From: Nemertoderma westbladi
Taxonomy: Eukaryota; Xenacoelomorpha; Nemertodermatida; Nemertodermatidae
Direction of reading: 5' to 3'
Assembly (NCBI GenBank): GCA_032718475.1
Contig: JAUCBJ010005374.1
Location: 1-64,000 of the forward strand
Length of the DNA: 64,000 nt
Part shown: piece after piece, positions 17,992 through 29,389 of the stretch
Layout: each line of letters opens with the position of its first letter
How positions within the stretch are numbered: the first letter of the stretch is position 1
Made by a program: the position numbers and the translations under genes
Notes under the pieces: model-generated
Told to the model about the DNA's origin: nothing
The model's input: only the letters and a program-made list of their open reading frames with translations
Databases searched by the model: none

Positions 17992-19068
17992 ATGACGGAG
18001 TTGATAGAAGATGGTCTTGTCATCCTATCGATTTACACAATACGGACTATGTCGACTATATATCCTGCCCAGCGGAGTCGGAACCATAAACGGAAATTCG
18101 AATGCGAAAATTCTATTCGAAATCGACTCGAAAGAAAAGACACTTAAGAAACAAATGGACGCGGTAACTCCAACGTATATTTGGAATTCTTGATAGAAGC
18201 ATTGTAACAACAAATAAATATCACCCGCGTTTACCCTACCAGACGTGCGTCTTTGGTATTATTACGATAAATGCCCTAGACCCAACTAATAAACGGAAAG
18301 ACATAAACATCCACGTAAACCGAAACTTGTTGACGTATCACCTATGCTCACTCGGCTCGAACGATCCTGGAGTAAACCTACGATCAGAGTCCCGGAATAC
18401 TCGGTCAAACCTCCTCATTCCTTAGTTGGACCTCAGACCTGCGATCTTGGTGGTGTCGCGGATCCTCGCGGACTGTATTCACTGTTCAAAGATCTAGTGC
18501 TACCCTAACAATTAATCGGTAACACTCCGACAGTGATTTCTAGCTAGCCGCCCATCTTACCTAGCCGGATTGTGACGCGGACACCTAATATCACTATCCA
18601 ACCGTATGGTCGTCCACGTTTAACGCGATACAACCCCTCATCAAGGGGAAGGAGAGCGTTGTACGAAACGAGTTAAACGCTATTTATAAAGATCAAAAGG
18701 GAAACCTGCGTTTGTTCAGATAAACGTAAGTTATAACAGTGAGTCCAATCGATAAACGAATTGGCCTTATCTCAATTCGATTGGGAAATCCAGAATCTCT
18801 AAGAAGTTATCGAACTTGGACGATCCTATTCTCTGCGAGAGTTTTTGGATGAACGTATCCAGCTACGAGCGGAGGAAAATCAGCTCGAGGAGAAGCATAT
18901 CGAAACGGCAGATACCTCGACCACAATCCTACACCTTCTGATGCAATCATATTGCACCCTTCACCCAGGAGTTATGGCCCTCCTAGTAAAGTGGCTCCCC
19001 CCAAAGAGAAAAAGACTCTTGCTAGCCTCAAAAAACTGCGTAAACGCCGTCTGCGTAAGAAAGACTAA
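17992..19068 (+). pseudogene. ORF3 of element B, copy 1, decayed
   Basis: The reading begins with MTELIED at 17992, as in the other copies. Compared with copies at 26678 and 61471 (minus) it lacks about 215 bases right after the first codons, then has several frameshifts and stops. Recognisable parts are the segment YTHQ/RNxLRxKYKNSIRNQ-like helix, the WYY-C-x2-C ribbon region (frameshifted near 18260), the REFLDERIQLRAEENQLEEKHIE coil near 18838, and the basic end KKLRKRRLRKKD closing at 19068. The function is unknown; the protein layout (coil, zinc ribbon, basic tail) resembles a nucleic-acid-binding structural protein. It lies between an intact pol and a polypurine tract/LTR, the position an env gene would hold, but no signal peptide or transmembrane segment is visible. 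Confidence 0.7.
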
Positions 19069-19128
19069 CTGTTTAGAGTATCTTTATGTTTTAGAAACTG
19101 TGATTTTTATATTTTATAGACTGAAAAT

Positions 19129-19146
19129 CCCATTTTCTGGGAGCGG
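19129..19146 (+). promoter_or_regulatory. Polypurine tract of element B, copy 1
   Basis: The sequence CCATTTTCTGGGAGCGG directly precedes the LTR-B start TGTAAAAG. The same string precedes LTR-B at 28089 and, inverted, follows LTR-B at 59834-59851. Its constant position supports a role in plus-strand priming. Confidence 0.6.
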
Positions 19147-20364
19147 TGTAAAAGCCTTTGCTGAATTGCCCCGTTATTTTTATTATCTTTTACATTAAAA
19201 TACTCTGTAGTTGATTTAATAAGTGTAAGAGACCGTATTATTGCTGTATCGGTGTTTTTAGAGGATCTAAGACCTATTTCCTCCGTATGTGTACTGTGAA
19301 AGGCATATTTTATGATTCTATGGCAATTCGTGACGCAAAGGGGTGATAGCTACTCTTGAACAGTAGTTACTATGACTACGGTTAACAGCTGACATTCATA
19401 CGTGTTGATTTCCTTTGTTCTACGGCGTCTCTCAGTTCAGTCAGCCAATTAGAGCGTTTTTGTGGCTCCTTGTACAGAAAATTTCCGAGAAATGACGCAA
19501 TGCCTATGTGCAGTGTTTACATTCAGTCCTGAGCCAAAGAAAGAACGGCTTGGAAGTATTTTGTGCTTTACTGTTTTTAGTCTTACACTAGTAGGTTTAA
19601 TTACAAGGACATATATCCTTTAACTGCTAACTGATCATACATACTGACTGCTGAAACATTGCAAACTCATAACAATCAGTGTTTTCATTGTTGTTTTATA
19701 CTGCTATTTACCGTCAGTTCTTCATAATATGGTTGATGAATAATTATATTTGGAATAACGATAAATAACCCCGAAACCCAATATTCTTGATATACCGAAG
19801 GTAAGAGAGAAGGGTTACAGATAAACGATTGTGACTTATGTTAAAGTGGTTTGAAGTGCATCTAATGTTATTTGATAGACCCTACATGAGTCAGTCTGTG
19901 TTCCTTTTATATGTGACTAAAATCAGTGAAGATTGGCAGATTAGTGTGCAGTATTGTGCAGCATTGTGTATGAGTGAGTCTGTTAAAGAAGCAATTCCTA
20001 AAGAATGCGCCATATATGTGAATTATAATTAAGCCATATCGTTGTGAGTAGTTTAAGTCATAACTCTGTTTATATAGATAAAGCGCCACGTCCTAAAGGA
20101 ACTGTTAATATTACCGAAGGTGAATAATATTGTCAGAGATTATATAGTACTGTCAGTCGAATAATACATTAGGCTTACATAGCAATAAAATTAAACCGTC
20201 GAACCCAATCTCCCGGGAATATCCAGCGGGTGAATGATCGCGCACAGATTGGTTTCGACTAGTGTAGTGAATCAAATACTTGTCATAGACTAAAAACCGA
20301 TTTAATATCTAGAAGACATCTTAATTTGGTGGGTTAAACTGCCAAAGGTCTGAAAGCGCGAACA
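19147..20364 (+). repeat. LTR-B, copy 1 (3' LTR)
   Basis: About 1.2 kb, begins TGTAAAAGCCTTTGC and ends CTGAAAGCGCGAACA, so it has the TG...CA ends of an LTR. Boundaries were set by comparison with the solo LTR at 43790-44979, which has a target duplication. Near the start are diverged repeats of the type GTACTGT...TTTTAGAGGA (U3 repeats). An internal ACCGAAGGTAAGAG site (about 19795) looks like a splice donor. The 3' flanking five bases are GGAGG; a matching GGAGG should precede the missing 5' LTR. Confidence 0.85.
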
Positions 20365-20960
20365 GGAGGGTTGGTGAGATGAAGCAAGGCGAGCATCTGA
20401 GAATATACATCAGTTTGGGGTTTGCAAAGCAGTTTCTAAGTAAGAGGAGGGCATCGTGGGAGGAGAGTAGGTGCAGTCATTGTGTGAATCGCGTGAGGTC
20501 AGTTATCTTCTCCTGAGTGGTTTCAAGAGATGATTCTCCCAGGAGTGCCCCCAACAGGGTCGAATTGTCGAAGTCTACTGGTTTAATGCCAGGTGTATCT
20601 TGTCGAAGATTACAGTAATTGTTGCTTTAAGGTCCTCTGGGAAGCTGGGAGCGAATATCAGTTCACACTTAGTTGACTTGATTGTGAGCCCTAGCGGCAG
20701 CCTGTGTGATGAATTGGTGTAGGCCTGCAGCTATAGTGGAAACATTCCCTCCAAGTTTCCCATCATTTAGATACCAGATATTTTTGGGGGTTGTTATGTT
20801 TCTCACAACCTCATGGATGTCATTGCTAAAGAGGAGAGATGTCAGGGAACATAACATGCACATTAACATTTGCTACACACCATCATCTGAAGAGATGATG
20901 GTCTTTCAGTATAACAGGTGTGATGGCTGCTCATATGCCTGGTAAGCTAGGTTATAGAGG
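20365..20960 (-). pseudogene. Reverse transcriptase relic, YLDD-type LINE
   Basis: On the minus strand, 20869-20669 reads LLFSNDIHEVVRNITTPKNI then WYLNDGKLGGN and an amphipathic helix; beyond, in another frame, KSTKCELIFAPSFPEDLKA is readable. This fits the RT palm region around the catalytic YLDDG box and the following GL-lN-sKCE region of a non-LTR retrotransposon. The second catalytic Asp position is Asn and frames are broken, so it is dead. It is a different LINE family from that at 43266-48747. Element B copy 1 appears to have inserted into or beside it. Confidence 0.55.
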
Positions 20961-20969
20961 CGGAAAATC

Positions 20970-21838
20970 ATTCAATTGAAATCATTCATTTTATAAATAT
21001 TGTTTTGAAACTATTTAATCTAAGTGGGTATTCTATTGGAATCAATTACTCTATAAATATTAAGAGTATGCTGTTTGAATTATTATTTAATCTATAAATA
21101 TTAGGTATTTAATCTATAAATATTTAATTGATGTTGTATTGAAACCATTTAGTCTATAAATATTTAGTGTGTGTTGTATTAAAATAATTTAATCTATAAA
21201 TATTTAGTGGGTGTTGTATTGAAATCATTTAATCTATAAATATTTAGTGGGTGTTGTATTGAAATCATTTAATCTATAAATATTTAGTTGATGTTGTATT
21301 GAAATTATTTAATCTATAAATATTTAGTGGGTGTTGTATTGAAATCATTTAATCTATAAATATTTAGTGGGTATTGAATTGAAATTATTTAATCTATAAA
21401 TATTTAGTTGATGTTGTATTGAAATCATTTAATCTATAAATATTTAGTGGGTGTTGTATTGAAATCATTTAATCTATAAATATTTAGTGGGTGTTGAATT
21501 GAAATTATTTAATCTATAAATATTTAGTTGATGTTGTATTGAAATCATTTAATTTATAAATATATGGTGGGTGTTGTATTGAAATCATTTAATCTATAAA
21601 TATTTAGTTGATGTTGTATTGAAATCATTTAATCTATAAATATTTAGTGTGTGTTGTATTGAAATCATTTAATCTATAAATATTTAGTGGGTGTTGTATT
21701 GAAATCATTTAATCTATAAATATTTAGTTGATGTTGTATTGAAATCATTTAATCTATAAATATTTAGTGGGTGTTGAATTGAAATCAATTAATCTATAAA
21801 TATTAGGTGTGTATTACATCGAATCATTTAAACTGTAA
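20970..21838 (+). repeat. AT-rich 40-bp satellite with 120-bp higher-order pattern
   Basis: About 21 copies of a 40-base unit whose core reads AATCTATAAATATTTAGTGG followed by GTGTTGTATTGAAATCATTT. Two main unit types differ at one place (AGTGGGTG versus AGTTGATG) and mostly alternate two to one, giving a 120-base higher-order repeat in the middle of the array. Edges are more diverged than the centre, as expected for an array homogenised by unequal exchange. Confidence 0.95.
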
Positions 21839-22460
21839 ATATATTATCAGGATATTGTGTTGATGATTTGTAGGTGGGTGGGTATATTGATCTTTTTGAT
21901 CGTGTTAATCATTTGAATAACGTAGCCTGAATCTGGTTGTTTGAAATTGGGATTTAGCTTCCCTACTCAATAATGATCAGCCAGTCGCTGTTTTTAAATA
22001 GAAGTCGCTCTGAGCTAACTAGTAGTAATTGTTATATATTAAACAGTAATGTTTTTATTCATTCTTATCATATTCATTATCGTCTTTTCTATATCGGTTA
22101 AAGGTGTTATATGAACATTTATAAATATATCTAAATGAATTGGATTATTGCAGAAGTGGAATTATTGTCAAAGAAGTACATCACTGGGGTTTGAACCAGT
22201 GCTATCTCATATAAGAATATCATATCTATATATTTTTACTTCCATAATCATTCTCTTTACCATACTTGAGGGCAGTAGGTTCGATGTTTAGAGATAGGAG
22301 ATTAGTGTAGGTAGAGCGTAACATACCAAAATGGTACCTAGTTCAACACCGGCACCGAACACCGAGTGACATACTTTCACATTTTTTTCACTTCTGCAAA
22401 AACTCCCATAGTATATTAATATGTTGTTTACCACTATATGTTTTAACATCCCAAGATTGT
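21839..22460. other. Unassigned AT-rich stretch with a tRNA-like hairpin
   Basis: No ORF of note. At about 22177-22196 the string CACTGGGGTTTGAACCAGTG forms a six-pair hairpin resembling a tRNA T-arm, but no A-box or acceptor stem was found around it. The rest shows nothing I can name. Confidence 0.3.
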
Positions 22461-22648
22461 ATAAATTATTTAGTAATTTAAACAGGACTTAGGATGATCC
22501 AACTCTATATATAGCAAATGGAGTGGAAAAAACGTTTATCGGGAGACGCGGGTTCGATCCCCGCTGATGGTGAATTCATTTTTTCCGCTCCATTTGCTAT
22601 AGAGTTGCATCATCTTAAGACCTGTTTAAATTACTTAATAATTTATAA
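22461..22648. mobile_element. Foldback/MITE-like element with a tRNA T-arm at its apex
   Basis: Two inverted arms of about 72 bases (22461-22533 and 22575-22648) match at roughly nine bases in ten; each carries ATTTAAACAGG, GATGAT.CAACTCTATA and GCAAATGGAG.GGAAAAAA. Between them is GCGGGTTCGATCCCCGC (about 22547-22563), a five-pair stem with a TTCGATC loop that matches a tRNA T-arm and the RNA polymerase III B-box. No full tRNA cloverleaf is present. No coding capacity. Confidence 0.75.
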
Positions 22649-23640
22649 ATTAATATATCTTATTGATTTTAATTACATATATTCTATATTGTTGTGGCAT
22701 TCATTTATGACAAATATGAGATACAAGACGATTTCCGTAACTATAATATAAATGCGATATAACATTGGCATAATTAACATACATACATATAAATTAATTT
22801 TTTCAATAAACTCAACGCATTACCTTGAGACTGATTGATAGCCAGTCAGGTGTGAGGCTAACAGAAATATAACACTTCACTGCTTGAACCAAACAGCTAA
22901 CTGTACACACTGTTGTACAACATAACACGTTCGTGGGGCCTTCGCGCAGCACGAGGCCCAGTTATGAGATACAAATTAAAATTGTGCGACTGTATCACAA
23001 AATCAGGTTATGAGAGATTAACCAACACCACCAATTAATCAAAGAAAGGGGGACAGTACGTGTTCACCCCTTTTAATCTGCCCCCCCCCCCCCCTCCCTT
23101 CCCACCCACCAATACATAACCGCGACATCTACCACCCACGGAAGGGTAGCACGAACTTATTTCCAAACGCACGTTCAATATGCAAAGCCAGGTGGTTTAT
23201 AGGAATATAATCAATGCAGTACTCGTCTTCATTATAAGCCTCTTTGCGTTCGACCTGTTTTGTATTAAAATATATTTATTAAACGCAGGCATACATTGAA
23301 CGCAGCATTAAACGCTCTTTATAATAATAATACCTAGGGATGCCAGCTTCCAGACTTTCAATCTTTACTGCCGCGCAAACCCCTTGGTTTGAGAGATCAA
23401 GCCCATCGGCAATTGGTGTTTCAATTTCGGTCCAGGAACTCTGACAATGGGAGCATTCAATCTGTTGCTGTGCAAGTGCTAGTTGCCACCGGTCAGCCGG
23501 TACCGGTAGTAGGGTGGTACCATGGCCTACTACACACAGGCCATGACAAGGACTTTGCTGTGAAATTAGCGTAGGCTGACTGGTGACTGATGAATTATCA
23601 AATATTATATTTTCCATGAATGCAGGGTCCATATTTAAAA
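22649..23640. other. Unassigned stretch with a short minus-strand ORF and C-run
   Basis: It contains a hairpin-like GGGGCCTTCGCGC...GAGGCCC near 22936, a C-run with one or two T at about 23083-23097, and a 117-codon minus-strand ORF at 23632-23279 (MDPAFMEN start, CSHC in the middle) whose stop overlaps an AATAAA signal. I do not recognise that protein and chance is possible, so it is not called a gene. Confidence 0.2.
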
Positions 23641-23699
23641 GAAGATGACTAGATTTTCGTAAAGAATTTAATTGAAACAGTATTTAATAATAAATAAAT

Positions 23700-24060
23700 T
23701 AATTATCGCTCGAGTTCCTGCAGCTTTTATTCGTGGCAGGAATGTTTGAACGCTAATAAGTCGGTCAATCATGGATGAAATGGAACCAAACTTGGTACAC
23801 TTGTAGTCTTAAAAAAATTTAGAAATTCTACACACAGACAGACTTCTACAGTTCCCCGGTCTGCCGCTAGGGGGCGAATTAACAGAAACGTAAAAATAGC
23901 TGTAATTATAGAACCAACGATCAGATTCATCTGAAATTTAGTAGTAGTTACCTAAGAGCATTGCTTAATTAGAAATTCTACAGAGACTTTTACAGTTCCT
24001 GTCTGCCGCTAGTGGGGAATTGTTAGAGCTCCAGTTCAACGTGCTTAGCACGGTTTAATA
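23700..24060. repeat. Two diverged direct repeats, one with a CTCF-like core
   Basis: Two related segments (about 23780-23880 and 23930-24020) share AGAAATTCTACA, GACTTYTACAGTTCC and GTCTGCCGCTAG. The first ends CCGCTAGGGGGCG (23864-23876), a close match to the widely conserved CTCF core. The segment 23735-23803 is the inverse of a segment at 26054-26104 (GTGTACCAAGTTTGGNT...), so both come from one repeat family. Confidence 0.5.
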
Positions 24061-26220
24061 AACAATCAATTAATTATTTTATTCAATACAGTAATTATAA
24101 CAGTAAAATGCAATGTATTCTATTTTTTAGTGAAATCAAGAGATAGGAGGGGGGTGGGACTGGACGCAAATCCCATCTTGGCGAATTAATATCCCGCCTC
24201 AATATTAATTTCTAAATTTTGGGAAAGGAGCAGGTTACAGTGGCACGTTATTTTAACCAAAACAATAAAGTAAACACAATAGAACAGGTTACAGTTTTAT
24301 TTTTGAGAGTAATCAGCTGTTGTTATTTGCGTCCAATTTCCCCTGGAGAGGGATGAATTTTTATTGCGTCCAGCCCCCCCCCCCCCCCCCCCCCTATCTT
24401 GAAATCAAATACCAAAAATATATTTATTATATGAACAATCTATTTGGAAATTGTAAGTTCGGCCTATCTCTTTACCATAAGCTCAGTATCTTTATCTGGT
24501 GTGTTTTTATTATTTTACCAATTATTTAATATGTTTGATAGAATTGAACAACACCGCCCAACACAACCAACTCTCTATCCGCCTCGAGCATCGAGAATAC
24601 GAGAAACTCGATCGAAATACCTGCTTATCCCAGTAGTATCCGTCCGTAGTCAGTCACCGGACCGCTGCGGTTTACTCCCGTAGAACAGTAGAATTCCCGC
24701 AGCTTCCGACCCAATTCGACAACGAATTCGCTTCACACTTTCGCGTCACAGAGAACGTAATCCAGTGCGATAACGTCTGCCCAACGTTCAACCATTTCCC
24801 CCAGGCGATCCCAGGATCCGGGCCGCCGCTAAACCCAGATCGCAATCCTCGTCGATTCGTCCAGTCGTCGACGTAAGTCAGTAAGTGGGACTCTTCCCAC
24901 CGCACTCCAAGGTGGGTGACCGGAGTGAGGCATGATGAACTTGGCAGTGGCCCGCATTACGATCTGACCGACCGCCGTATTCCCAGTGTCTGAGTGTAGT
25001 AAATACCCAAATAGAATCGTACTGACAAACAAGCAATTCCGTAGTATTCCCCCGTTAATCACCTCTTGAAGCAACTCGGCTGCTCGGGTCCAGATACATC
25101 GGACTGTCGGGAGCGTTTCAGACATCAGACAGTAATGGAGCGGCATTTGCGAATATTTCCAATGGTTTTATAATAAATAAGGGGATTCAACAGTTCAATG
25201 CTAAAACAAATGGATTATTCCTAACCCCACCCCAATACAGCAATATACCTAACAGTATATAGCTTAGGTACCACAGTCTGACTAGCTTTAAATATTAGAG
25301 TATGAAAATTATTATAGGACCCTCATGGAAACGAGGTATATACCTCATGAGGCTATCCTTACACCAGAACCTTTTATTTAAGTAAATAAACATTTTATAA
25401 GTTGACTATCTACATAAATCAGTATTGGTGCTCCTAAATATCTAGTGTTATTAGGCCTACTTGTACTGTAGGCCTAATATCGTAACGTAATCTTTATAAA
25501 TGTATTATTGTGAATTTTAAAAGGTTTAATTATGTGTAAAAAACAATCAATCAATCAAACCATAATCAGCACAGTCAGCCTACGCATGGGTGGTACCTAC
25601 GGTGCGCACTACAACGGCTGAACGGCAGTACAGCAATACGGTGTACCGTGCCAATGACTGAATGATTAGCGGTAACTACTGAACTATCTAAACTATTATA
25701 TTATTATTACCGGTACTAGGCTAATTAGGCCTAAACTATAATCACCGCAAGGGTTTCCGGGGCCATGTTTAGATTACATGATATGGCATGTCTGCAGTGT
25801 ATGGTACCGGCTGACCTGTATTACAGCCTGACAGTACCGGTACAAATGGTACATGCAGATTGGCAGACAGCCCCTATGTTTTGCAAAATTTGTCAGAAAA
25901 CCAGCTGATTTATCCTACAGTAATAATAATTTAACGCATGTTAATTTTGGATAAATAAATATATTATAACTACAATAACAGTTACACTGATGCTGCACGA
26001 AGGCCCCACGCAAATTCTACTTGGAAAATTTTCAAACTTTTGCCAAACAACATGTGTACCAAGTTTGGATAGATTTCATCAAGGATTGGCCGAGTTATTA
26101 ACGTTTAAAATAAAATACTGAAAAAAAACCCGACAGAACGACAGAACGACAGGTTGATTAATGGTACCACTACGCTAAGGCTCTCTCACTTCGTGGCTCG
26201 CCCCACATTTTCAAAATACG
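24061..26220. other. Unassigned interspersed sequence
   Basis: It includes a long C-run at about 24370-24392 and a GC-richer island at about 24540-25150. The island has a plus-strand open stretch of about 80 codons (24625-24867) closed by a GTAAGT donor-like site and open minus-strand frames; I recognise no protein. From 25250 the sequence is AT-rich with many TACCGGTAC-like words. At 25990-26110 a repeat (GCACGAAGGCCCCACG, then GTGTACCAAGTTTGG) is the inverse of segments at 22931 and 23735. No gene can be supported. Confidence 0.3.
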
Positions 26221-26434
26221 GTAGTACAGTATTTTGCAAGTATTTATATGTTTTACTGCAATGAAGCCTGATAAACAAACTTTTAAATACATACAAAATG
26301 CATTGCAAGTATTTATGTTTTTCTAAACGCAAAATGTGACTTTTTGAATTTAACAAACCATCAAATCTATACAAAAGGCAATGCAAGTATTTATATGTTT
26401 TTCTAAACGAAAATGTGGCTTTTTGAATTTAAAC
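26221..26434. repeat. Short tandem repeat before the second ORF3 copy
   Basis: Three diverged copies of a unit with GCAAGTATTTATATGTTTTTC and AAATGTGRCTTTTTGAATTT. The array stops exactly where homology to element B begins (AAGTAACCTAACTCTCC), so it marks the truncation point of the second copy. Confidence 0.6.
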
Positions 26435-28010
26435 AAAAAGTAACCTAACTCTCCAAGGAAACCTGAAGTACATCTAAGCCTTTGGGACGGACAGTCGAGT
26501 GACTTGTGCCGGTTGTCGTTGTCATTGTGCGGCTACGTCGTTGGCGAAAGTACAGCGGCGACGACACATCGGCGCTGAGGATCTCGCACTGTCCGGGGGC
26601 TGATTGGGGTAGGCAGCGACGCTCGCTAGCCTAAATATAAACTCATTATAATATGGATAAACTCATATATAGCAGATATGACGGAGTTGATAGAAGATGG
26701 TCTTGGTATCGGGGAGCTATATACTCTACTTTCAAACGTTTGTTGATAGCTTGACACGCGGTGATACTAGTCCAACTACTACGAAGGATGATGGTCGTTA
26801 TATCGAACCTACGATTTCCTGGAAGTAACTTGCGCGTGAATTGGACTATGGAAAATTCACCGCTCGCTACACGCATTGTAATGGTATGTATATGGACTTC
26901 TTAACCATTGGCCATTCTATCAATTTACACGATACGGACTATGTCGAACATATCCTACCCAGAGGAGTCGAAACGATAAACCAAAATTCTAATGCGAAAA
27001 TCCTATTCGAAATCGACTCGAAAGAAAAGACATTAAAGAAACAAATAAACGCGGTAACTCCAACATATATTTGGAATTCTTGATAGAAGCATTGTAACAA
27101 CAAATAAATATCACCCGCGTTTCTCCTTCAAGACGTGCGTCTTTGGTATTATTACGATAAATGCCCTAGACCCAACCAATAAACGGAAAGACATAAACAT
27201 CCACGGAAACGTTGTGTTAAACACAGTTGTGCTCGTTATATTTACTGGAGTTTCGAGCGAAACTTGTTCAATGTATCACCTACGCTCGTTCGACTCAGAC
27301 GATCCTTAAATAAACCAATGATCAGAGTTTCGGAATACTCGATCAGAGCTCCTCATTCCCTAGTGAGACCTCAGACTCTTGATCCTATTAGTATGACGGA
27401 TCCTCCCGAGCTGTACTCACTGCTCAAAGATCTAGTGTTACCTGAACGATTAGTCGGTGGCACCCCAGTTGTGGGTTTCTTAGATATTAGCCCATCCTAC
27501 CTAGCCGGATTGGGACGCGGACATTTAATATCGCCGTTTAACCCTTACCATCGTCCCGGCTTGACACGATATAACCTGTCACCAGAGTGGCGGAGAACGT
27601 TGTACCAAACGAGTTAAACGCTATTCTACAAAGATCAGAAAGGAAACCTACGTTTGTTCAGATAAACGTAAGTTGTAACAGCAAGTCCAAGCGATAAACG
27701 AATTGTCTTTATCTCAGTTCGATTGTGAAATCCAGAATCTCTAAGAAGATATCGCACTTAGACAACCCCATTCTCTGCGAGAGTTTTTGGATGAACGTAT
27801 CCAGCTACGAGCGGAGGAAAATCAGCTCGAGGAGAAGCATATCGAAACGGCGGATACCCCGACCATAATCCTACACCTTCTGATGCAATCATATTGCACC
27901 CTTCACCCAGGATTTATAGCCCTCCTAGTAAAGTGGCTCCCCCCAAAGAGAAAAGGACTCTTGCTAGCCTCAAAAAACTGCGTAAACGCCGTCTGCGTAA
28001 GAAAGACTAA
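26435..28010 (+). pseudogene. ORF3 of element B, copy 2, with leader; decayed
   Basis: Homology to element B starts at about 26436 in the ORF3 leader, downstream of the promoter-like module, so this copy has lost gag, pol, spacer and promoter. ORF3 begins at 26678 (MTELIEDGLGIGE). A one-base loss soon after breaks the frame; further stops and shifts follow. Readable blocks are YTHCNGMYMDFLTIGHSINL, NQNSNAKILFEIDSK, the proline-rich block around 27300-27600 (ISEY/RAPHSLVRPQTLDPIS, GRGHLISPFNPYHRP), REFLDERIQLRAEENQL and the basic C-terminus KKLRKRRLRKKD ending at 28010. Compared with copy 1 it keeps the central block, which allows the domain order to be read. Function unknown. Confidence 0.7.
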
Positions 28011-28088
28011 CTGTTTAGAGTATTTTTATATTTTAGAAACTGTGATTTGTTATATTTTATAGACTTAAATCCCATTTTCTGGGAGCGG

Positions 28089-29259
28089 TGTAAAAGCTTT
28101 TGCGTCATTAACCGGTTATTTTCCCTTAAAGTACTCTGTAGTTGGTTTGCCAGGCATAAAAAGGCCGTGTCCTTGCTGTACTGGTGTTTTAGAGGACATA
28201 AAAGTCATTTCTTATGTATTTGTACTGTATTTGTACTTTAGAGGACATAATCCACAATCTCGTGACGCGATAAGCTAGATACTCTTGAAAACAGTGTCGC
28301 TACCATGACGATGGCTAACAGCTGATATTGCCACGTCGACGTTTCTTTGTTTCTTTGTTCTCTCGTTGTTCGGTTGACCAATCAGAGCGTTTGTTGTCTC
28401 TGTGTTGGAGGTGTATACAGAGGCTCAGTAGTTCAGTGTTGTGTTTTTGCCCAGAGCCTAAGAACCGGCATTTGGCACCTCCGTGTTTTCAGTTTTTAGT
28501 CTTACACTAGTAGGCTTAATTATAAGGACATATATCCGTTATCATAACATACCATACCTAATCAAACAACCTGTGCATACTTTTATATTGTTATACTGCT
28601 ATTTACTGTCAGTTCTTCATAATATGGTTGATGAATTATTATATTTGGAATAACGATAAATAACCCCGAAAACCCAATATTCTTGATATACCGAGAAGGT
28701 AAGAGAGAAAGGTTACATATAACGATTGTGACTTATGTTAAAGTGGTTTGAAGTGAATCTAATGTTATTTGATAGACCCTACATGATTCGGTCCGTGTTC
28801 CTTTTATATGTGACTAAAATCAGTGAAGATCGGCAGATCAGTGTGCAGTATTGTGCAGCATTGTGTATGAGTGAGACTGATAACGAAGCATTTCCTAAAG
28901 AATGCGCCATATATGTGAATTGTAACTAAGCCATATCGTTGTGAGTAGTTTAAGTCATAACTCTGTTTATAGATAGAGCGCCACGTCCTAAAGGAACTGT
29001 TAATATTCCCCGAAGGTGAATAATATTGTCAGAGATTATATAATACTGTCAGTCGAATAATACATTAGGCTTACATAGCAATACGATTAAGCCGTCGAAC
29101 CCAATCTCCCGGGTATATCCAGCGGGTGAATGATCGCGCACCGATTGGTTTCGACTAGTGTAGTGAATCAAATACTTGTCAGAGGCTAAAAGTGATTTAT
29201 TATCTAGAAGACATCCTAATTTGGCGGGTTAAACTGCCAAAGGTCTGAAAGCGCGAACA
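28089..29259 (+). repeat. LTR-B, copy 2
   Basis: Begins TGTAAAAGCTTTTGCG after the conserved GGGAGCGG and ends CTGAAAGCGCGAACA. It is closely similar to copy 1 from the CGATAAATAACCCCG segment to the end. The start holds two U3 repeat units of the type GTTTTAGAGGACATAA (28187 and 28232). No target duplication can be checked because the 5' side is truncated. Confidence 0.85.
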
Positions 29260-29389
29260 AAAAACGTTTTGCGAAAACTGTCCCTGCTTTCCGTTTTTGC
29301 TAATTTCTGGTACGGCATGATTGCTCCGAGAATGTTTGCCGTGGAGTCTGAATAAGGTAGAAAAAGTAGGGGTGGTTGTGTTTGTTAGG

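Noticed and set aside
20669-20945. Plus-strand 79-codon ORF at 20706-20945
   Set aside because: The minus strand reads an RT palm motif, so the plus ORF is antisense noise.
24672-25146. Two overlapping minus-strand ORFs (77 and 105 codons) in the GC-rich island
   Set aside because: No recognisable domain; a plus-strand open frame is equally good, so neither was called.
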